From contig JAJLTO010000004.1 in assembly GCA_030568195.1 (NCBI GenBank), positions 806,001-870,000 of the forward strand: DNA of 64,000 nucleotides. The letters are read 5' to 3'. Source of the stretch: Dipodascopsis uninucleata var. uninucleata. Lineage: Eukaryota > Ascomycota > Lipomycetes > Lipomycetales > Lipomycetaceae. This document shows positions 58,642 to 64,000 of the stretch, in pieces. Made by a program: the position numbers and the translations under genes. The notes beneath the pieces are model-generated. The model was not told the origin of the DNA. It worked only from the letters and a program-made list of their open reading frames with translations, and did not search any database. Each line of letters opens with the position of its first letter. Within the stretch, counting starts at the first letter, position 1.

Positions 58642-59888
58642 ATGAGCGTATCGACTCCACCAGCCTCTCTTAAATTCATTCAACCTTTTATTCTACGAGC
58701 GAACGAAGTCGAGAAAGCCGACCCGGTTATATCGTATTATTGTAAGTATGCAGATGTCATGAATCAATGACAAACAAGGAGCGCTAGCTAGCCAATTTTC
58801 TATTTATCTGTGAATGACACCTTAATATATGTTATTATGTCATGCACATAGAGGATATTATTGCGTCGGAGGCTTATACATTTCAAATTATATATAGGTA
58901 AATACTATGCTATTGAAGAAGCATTGGCTGCTAAAGTCCACCAACGAGATAGCGAAGCTGCGGAATATGTCACTCGTTTATTAGATTTAGTAGAACAGGT
59001 TCGTCATAGAATAATAATAACCCCTATAGTCAAGTAGAAGGAGCTGAATACTTATTGTCGCGACTATGTTACTAATTGTCGTGTAATGTTTTTTAGGACA
59101 AGGAAAAGCTCAAAGACAATGATACTATTGCTGACGAAGTAGTGGCGCAAGCTTACGTTGAGAAGTTTGCCTCAAAAGTTTTCGAGAACGCAGATAAAGA
59201 TATAGCCAAAAAGACTGTCACCAGGTAAGTATGCAAGCTATAGTAAATATGTGTTGCAAGCTACTTACATACATATACATTTATTGACCATAGACGCACA
59301 GCTATTGCATTTCTTGCTGCATCTAATTTTTTTGAGCTTCTTAAGTTATTTGGTGAAGTAGACAAGGCAATAATAGATCAGATTAAGTATTGTAAATTTC
59401 ATGCTACTAGAATACTGAAATCAATTAGTGCAGGAGAAGATCCTAATGCATATGAGCCACCTACCCCGGTGACTGGGGACGAATTTGGAGCCGTTGATGT
59501 ACAATTACCAGTTATTTCAGACGAATCTCAAGATAGGAAGCCAATGGATAATGTCACATTAGGAGCTCCGTCGTCATCACCTCCTGTTATTGACCAAAGC
59601 TCGATTATATCTCCAGCCCCGTCTGCACCACCATCCATTGCACCTACATTTCAGCCTTCGGCTCCGCCTACGACCATAACCTCGAGAACGCCAACTCCAT
59701 TAGTAGGTAGCCAATTCGCGCACCATGTGACAAAAGCAGAAATAGAAAATATCGTGAGCGAAGCGGAACGACTATCTGGAGCCCAGAAGCATGCTAGATA
59801 TGCGATATCCGCACTCAACTATGAAGACATTGAGACTGCTGTTACGGAACTGAAAACGGCTTTGAAACTTCTAGGGCAGAATGTCTAA
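58642..59888 (+). CDS. VTA1: ESCRT regulator Vta1
   Basis: Exons 58642-58741, 58898-58998, 59097-59224 and 59294-59888 give 307 residues (yeast 330, human LIP5 307). Vta1 stimulates the AAA ATPase Vps4 during multivesicular-body sorting. The N-terminal tandem MIT-like helical domain reads LKFIQPFILRANEVEKADPVISYYCKYYA, AYVEKFASKVFENADKDI, AIAFLAASNFFELLKLFGEV and IKYCKFHATRILKSI. A Pro/Ser-rich linker follows, and the C-terminal Vps4-binding helices are EIENIVSEAERLSGAQKHARYAISALNYEDIETAVTELKTAL. All three introns are GT-AG and keep frame; the first makes YCKYYA. Confidence 0.95.
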
Positions 59889-60312
59889 TTCACTTAATAA
59901 ATGCTATATTGTTCGTTATGTTTAAACTTCATATGTATTTTAATATTATCGGAAGTAGCAAAAAAAGATCCAAGAGAAAAATTGCCATTATCTTTTCCTT
60001 TAAATTTAAGCAAAGATCTTCCTCATTATTCTAATTACTCTGTCACTAAGACTGTGATTGGTTTACGGGGAAACTTTTAATAAGTGCAGTTTTGGCATGA
60101 TGACGAATAACATAATATAGTGTATATTCGTGTATCATATTTGCACTCTCCGCTGAACTAAGGATGATGATAATGATATTCAGATGACGAATTTATGGGT
60201 ATACTCGATTCATCATATTGTAGATCAGGCTCTGTATGTAGCACAAATTCGTCAATCGGTCCTTTTTTGGCACAATGTAGAGAAGTGCATGTCGATAGGT
60301 TGAGAGCTATCA
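59889..60312. other. Convergent spacer VTA1/orphan gene
   Basis: 424 bp between facing 3' ends. AATAAA occurs at 59897-59902 close after the VTA1 stop. ORFs on both strands at 60158-60392 overlap the orphan gene's end and are not supported. Confidence 0.5.
59897..59902 (+). terminator. AATAAA poly(A) signal after VTA1
   Basis: AATAAA lies 9 bp downstream of the VTA1 stop codon, close but usable as a poly(A) hexamer. AT-rich surroundings lower certainty. Confidence 0.4.
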
Positions 60313-61624
60313 CTAGAGAAAAATATTGGTATCCAACGTCGTCCATCGAGAACGATCAGATGATGAATTTATGTACTCTTCAACAAATCTGAGAATATCA
60401 TCTGGGTTTTCTGTTGATTCCTCTAAGGTATGCAACTTGTTGCTGAGATACTCAACCTCTCTTAATAACTGGGAATATTGAGAGCAACCTAATTCATTTG
60501 GATGTTCATGTGGCTCGTATGATATACAACCCCTAGAGCATTCAATCTCAGTAAGCGCAGCCCTTTGGTGAACATTTGTCGAATAGGATTCAAGAGCTGA
60601 GAGCCCATTCATATCGGCGTGGTTTTGTAACAAAGAACTATAAGGTGAAGCTACTTTGTTATAAGTACTCGTGATTATTTGCTCCCTTGGTGTTATAGCA
60701 AGGTCAGAAACTATGTCATGTACTTATTAGTAAACAAATTAATCAGGTAGAGACGTTCAAAATTCAAGATTATCAAACTCTCTTACCAAGTGTACTAGAG
60801 TTTTGCTTCGATGATAGAGTCTGGAATTCAAGCTCCTTAGAATGCTAAAGCAGAGACGTCAGTTAACTGCACCGAGACCATAACTAATAAGATTATCTCA
60901 CCAATTTTTTGCATGATTTGCTGTCAGCATCAGCTCTTTTCGAAACTGATTTTACCTGCATACCATTTAAAAATACGCATTTTGTAGATGTTCTCACATT
61001 TTCTTGATTCCGGAGTAAGAACTGTTGCCCCATCAAAATTGGAGATTTCTGCCCATCAGCTTTGTGACTAGTTCTAGCTTCATTATTGTGAAAATAACAG
61101 ACTCCATACTTATTTTTACGCTTACGCCTGTTTTTGAAATCCTTACTAATTCCAATTCTTGATTCAGGCGTTGGTGTTTGTCTCGTCATGGGACTATTGC
61201 GATTTCCTTCGTCAACGATGTCTTGAGATTCGTCAACGGAACAATAACTCGAAGGCCATTCCACAGAGTCAACTTCGAAATTCTCAATAGTTTTTGATGA
61301 TCCCAGAAAGGATGCCGTGTATGGCAAGTTGGTATTTCCTGCCATTGAACTATAAATTACGGTTTGTGGCTCTTGGTATAGTTCATATTCCTTATCGTTT
61401 CCCGAAGTAACAGTCTTCTTCGGACAGTGATAAGTACCTTCTTCTGTAAGTACATTGCTGCAAGACAAAGAATTATCTATACTGTTCTTATTTCTCGATA
61501 AAAGCTCACCTTGTTCCCATATGAAACGATTCAATATCTGACTTTTGTATTCCGGGTATAACTTTGCTATTTCGCTCTGGAGAAGTGTTAAGTTGTTTTG
61601 AGACAATGGTAGTGATTTTGACAT
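60313..61624 (-). CDS. Orphan protein, polar with short C-terminal coiled coil
   Basis: Exons 60902-61624, 60787-60844 and 60313-60722 join in frame to 396 residues; both introns have GT-AG ends and the 58-nt middle exon would be missed by ORF scans. I do not recognise the family. The N-terminus (LTLLQSEIAKLYPEYKSQIL) looks helical. A basic patch KDFKNRRKRKNKYG near 168-181 may be a nuclear localisation signal. The C-terminal region has a short coiled coil (QLLREVEYLSNKLHTLEES) and a helix (DDILRFVEEYINSSS). Most of the rest is Ser/Thr/Asn-rich, and there are numerous TP/SP pairs. A nuclear or cytoskeletal role is only a guess. Confidence 0.68.
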
Positions 61625-61973
61625 TACTTCTAATCCTATAATTGAATCTAAATGGGAATCAACTGTATTATCTAAAGCTTAAAAGACAATTTTTGTTATT
61701 TTTGGCATATAGTTCTTTAAAGATGTCGTGGGATCAATTATACAATTTTTCTTGAAGATGAAATGTTGCAACACTATAAATCTGTAGAATTTGATATATT
61801 ATCTACTTTAGGAAGTATGTAAATAATCATGCAAATATACATTTATTCATTCATTACGTATGCATTGTTCAATCCCGAGAATACGCACTTCATAATTTTT
61901 TAAGCAAAGAAAAAAGTTATCAATGGGAAGCATTTAATGATGAAATCAATACAGAAGTAATATTAAATCACAT
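61625..61973. other. Spacer between UTP12 and orphan gene
   Basis: 349 bp of AT-rich DNA between two minus-strand genes. No feature was recognised. Confidence 0.5.
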
Positions 61974-64000
61974 TTAGTTGACTGTAATAAATGCTCGCTT
62001 CTTCTGATGTTTCTCTTCTTCCAAACGGTGCTCTTCCTCGTCCAAAAATTCTTTTGTGTGTGTGTCTTGATATAGTCGGTTAACATACTTCAATCCTTCT
62101 ATATTAAATCCCAATTCATCTTTTTGACGCTGAATAGCCAGGCGCAGGTTAGAGCGTACTGAGTCCAACATTGTGCGCATGATTTCATTTGCAATAATTT
62201 GCTTGTAGTATGTACGAATCAAGAAAAACAAGACTCTTGAAGTCATGGCTATGTTCCACTCCTTCTTAGCCCAGATGTTAACAAACTGAAGTAATGAAAG
62301 AATCTTATCAAATGGTAAAAGTAGCAGAGCATCCTGAAGTTGGCTAGGAGGAACCTTTTGTATAACACCAAGCACATATCGCTCGGCAGAGATATTATCT
62401 AAAGCAGCAAACACTGCATGTCTTTGAGGAGGTGCTGCATTTGGATTCCTCCTTTTCACTTTGCTATGCTCTTCTACAATCTCAAGGTCCGCTATTGCAA
62501 TATCCAAAGCTTCTGTGATTCTTTCACCAGCTACAAGAGTTTCAACAGTTTGCTTTCCAGAAGCAGAGGTAACCTCTTGATCATCACCCTCATTATCTAA
62601 GCCAGAGTTGTCGTCCAGTGACTTGGCCAAGTTCGTTTCATAAAGTTCTTCCATTTCACGCTCGCGCTCCTCCTCTAAGAAGACTTGGTCATCTGTTTGC
62701 TGCCAAATTCTTATACTTCTGTCATGTGAAGCGGACACTATATAATCACCAGAATGAGCGACAGCCAACGCCCAAATCTCAGATAAATGACCTTGCAGTT
62801 TTTGTATATTTTCAAATTTGTCACCGTCCCAATACTTAACAAGCTTGTCTTTTGAAACCGAGAAGAAATTATGCGAACCAGGTTCAAAGGCTATTGACAT
62901 GATGCTATCATCATGGGCAAATATTGATCTGTGACAATCACCGAAATCTAAACCCCATATCTTGATGTTTTTGTCAGCTGAACAACTAACTAGCAGCTTC
63001 GAATCATAAGATATATCCATTGATAAAACAGGAAGCTTATGCCCATAAAGACTCAGAAAGAACTTCAAGGTATCAATAAAGAAGACTTTGATCGTACTAT
63101 CTAGCAATGATGCCGCTACATATTTACCATCAGGAGAGAGTCGAACTGAGAGCACATCATCAGTGAGTTCTAAGGTGCGAGTGTGCTTTAGTTTCATCCT
63201 CGGTATCGTCCTCAAGGTTCCAGGAATTTCTTCTTGGATGATCTTGAACGACCAAAATTTGACGGATTTATCAGCACTACCTGTTACAAGACCCTTTCCG
63301 TCATGCATTACCTGCATTGACCATAATGAACCATCATGCGCATCAATAGTGTCCAAAAGGGAAGAACTTGCTACATCAAACATTTCAATCTGACCAGTTT
63401 TAGTACCAACAAGAATAATTGAATCTCCTGGAAGGAATGTAGAGCAAAGAGCATATCCGCATTCAAATGTTCGAATGCAGTTTGTAGTTTTCACATTCCA
63501 TATCTTCAGTAATCCATTGGAAGCAGATGCAAGCATTGCATCATCAGAACTAATAGAAAGTGATCTGATGTCCGACCGATGACCTGGAATATCAAGAGAA
63601 TACACTTTGTTATACTCTGGAGGACCACTACTCTTCTTTATCTTTTCAGGAACATGTATGTTGTATAACTCTAGGCTATTCGATGATAGTGAAACTAAAA
63701 GATTAAGACTACCTCTTTTCTCCAATCCTGCTTCAGTAAGAGCCCAATCAATACTTCTCACCCTAGAAGGCGTTCTGATAATAACAAAAAGAGAGTATAT
63801 TTCATTTACGTCATCTTCGTTGAAAACTTTTAATTCAGATTCGCCATAGTCTCCTTTCGCTTGGAGCTTCTCTTTCATTCGAGAGCGCTTACGATTTATG
63901 CTCTTCTTGACTTCCGCTTTCGATCTAATTCTGTAAACTTCTACCGATCTATCTGTACCATGTACAGCAAAAAAAGGAGCTAACGGATGGAATATTAAGG
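61974..64000 (-). CDS. UTP12: Small-subunit processome protein Utp12/Dip2 (WDR3), N-terminus beyond right edge
   Basis: The open frame runs from the window edge to the stop at 61974, giving about 675 residues of the roughly 940 in yeast. Utp12/Dip2 belongs to the UTP-B module binding U3 snoRNP and 5' ETS during 18S rRNA processing. The visible part starts with FHPLAPFFAVHGTDRSVEVYRIR, then a basic segment, the second WD40 propeller (GHRSDIRSLSIS, AHDGSLWSMQVM, GHKLPVLSMDIS, AHDDSIMSIAFE, GHLSEIWALAVA, each followed by an IKIW/VKFW-type end), and the C-terminal Utp12 helical domain (GERITEALDIAIADLEI, PPSQLQDALLLLPFDKILSLLQF). No intron is seen in this part. Identification is strong despite truncation. 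Confidence 0.95.
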   Translation of the reverse strand, partial: LIFHPLAPFFAVHGTDRSVEVYRIRSKAEVKKSINRKRSRMKEKLQAKGDYGESELKVFNEDDVNEIYSLFVIIRTPSRVRSIDWALTEAGLEKRGSLNLLVSLSSNSLELYNIHVPEKIKKSSGPPEYNKVYSLDIPGHRSDIRSLSISSDDAMLASASNGLLKIWNVKTTNCIRTFECGYALCSTFLPGDSIILVGTKTGQIEMFDVASSSLLDTIDAHDGSLWSMQVMHDGKGLVTGSADKSVKFWSFKIIQEEIPGTLRTIPRMKLKHTRTLELTDDVLSVRLSPDGKYVAASLLDSTIKVFFIDTLKFFLSLYGHKLPVLSMDISYDSKLLVSCSADKNIKIWGLDFGDCHRSIFAHDDSIMSIAFEPGSHNFFSVSKDKLVKYWDGDKFENIQKLQGHLSEIWALAVAHSGDYIVSASHDRSIRIWQQTDDQVFLEEEREREMEELYETNLAKSLDDNSGLDNEGDDQEVTSASGKQTVETLVAGERITEALDIAIADLEIVEEHSKVKRRNPNAAPPQRHAVFAALDNISAERYVLGVIQKVPPSQLQDALLLLPFDKILSLLQFVNIWAKKEWNIAMTSRVLFFLIRTYYKQIIANEIMRTMLDSVRSNLRLAIQRQKDELGFNIEGLKYVNRLYQDTHTKEFLDEEEHRLEEEKHQKKRAFITVN

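Overview
The window is a 64 kb stretch of nuclear chromosome from a fungus. Short GT-AG introns are common, often with TACTAAC/CTAAT-type branch sites. Several genes belong to families known only or mainly in fungi: cytosine deaminase Fcy1, ETT1/NRO1, EOS1, Sec9 with an NPY-rich head, the Inp2/vezatin-like family, and a PDR/ABCG transporter. One to six introns in most genes argues against budding yeasts. ARPC2, CDC25, THOC7, RED/IK and EMC6 fit a filamentous or early-diverging (zygomycete-type) fungus. I cannot fix the phylum from sequence alone.

Layout. 0-10.5 kb is compact and mostly alternates strand: FAD oxidoreductase (cut by the left edge), EMC6, FCY1, YAF9, DBP9, an unrecognised membrane-anchored protein, ARPC2 and ETT1. 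11.9-23.5 kb holds EOS1, a RING protein, SEC9, a vezatin/Inp2-like protein and a penta-EF-hand protein. 25.4-36.2 kb holds an orphan gene, TVP23, a 1466-aa PDR transporter and an F-box protein. 38.8-52.4 kb holds a two-exon F-box-like gene, RLI1/ABCE1, STT3, a RED/IK-like splicing factor, THOC7 and CDC25. After about 4 kb with no gene come ATG12, an MPD1-like protein disulfide isomerase (HDEL), VTA1, an orphan coiled-coil protein and UTP12/DIP2 (cut by the right edge).

In total there are 26 protein-coding genes, two of them partial. Most are housekeeping: endomembrane and secretory functions (EMC6, EOS1, STT3, MPD1, TVP23, SEC9, VTA1), ribosome biogenesis or recycling (DBP9, UTP12, RLI1), chromatin and RNA (YAF9, RED, THOC7), cell cycle (CDC25) and autophagy (ATG12). 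They do not form an operon-like system; the arrangement looks like ordinary fungal gene order with shared bidirectional promoters. I found no tRNA, rRNA, CRISPR array, transposon, LTR element or viral fossil.

I did not find a convincing new biological system. The best leads are three orphan proteins (6082-7132, 25421-26497, 60313-61624), two apparently tiny introns, a start codon that may sit alone on its own exon, a RING domain split by about 90 residues, a paired E-box site, and several unusually large gene-free stretches. Most multi-exon models were built by hand from splice signals and reading-frame continuity, so exact junctions are inference; exon coordinates are given in the evidence.
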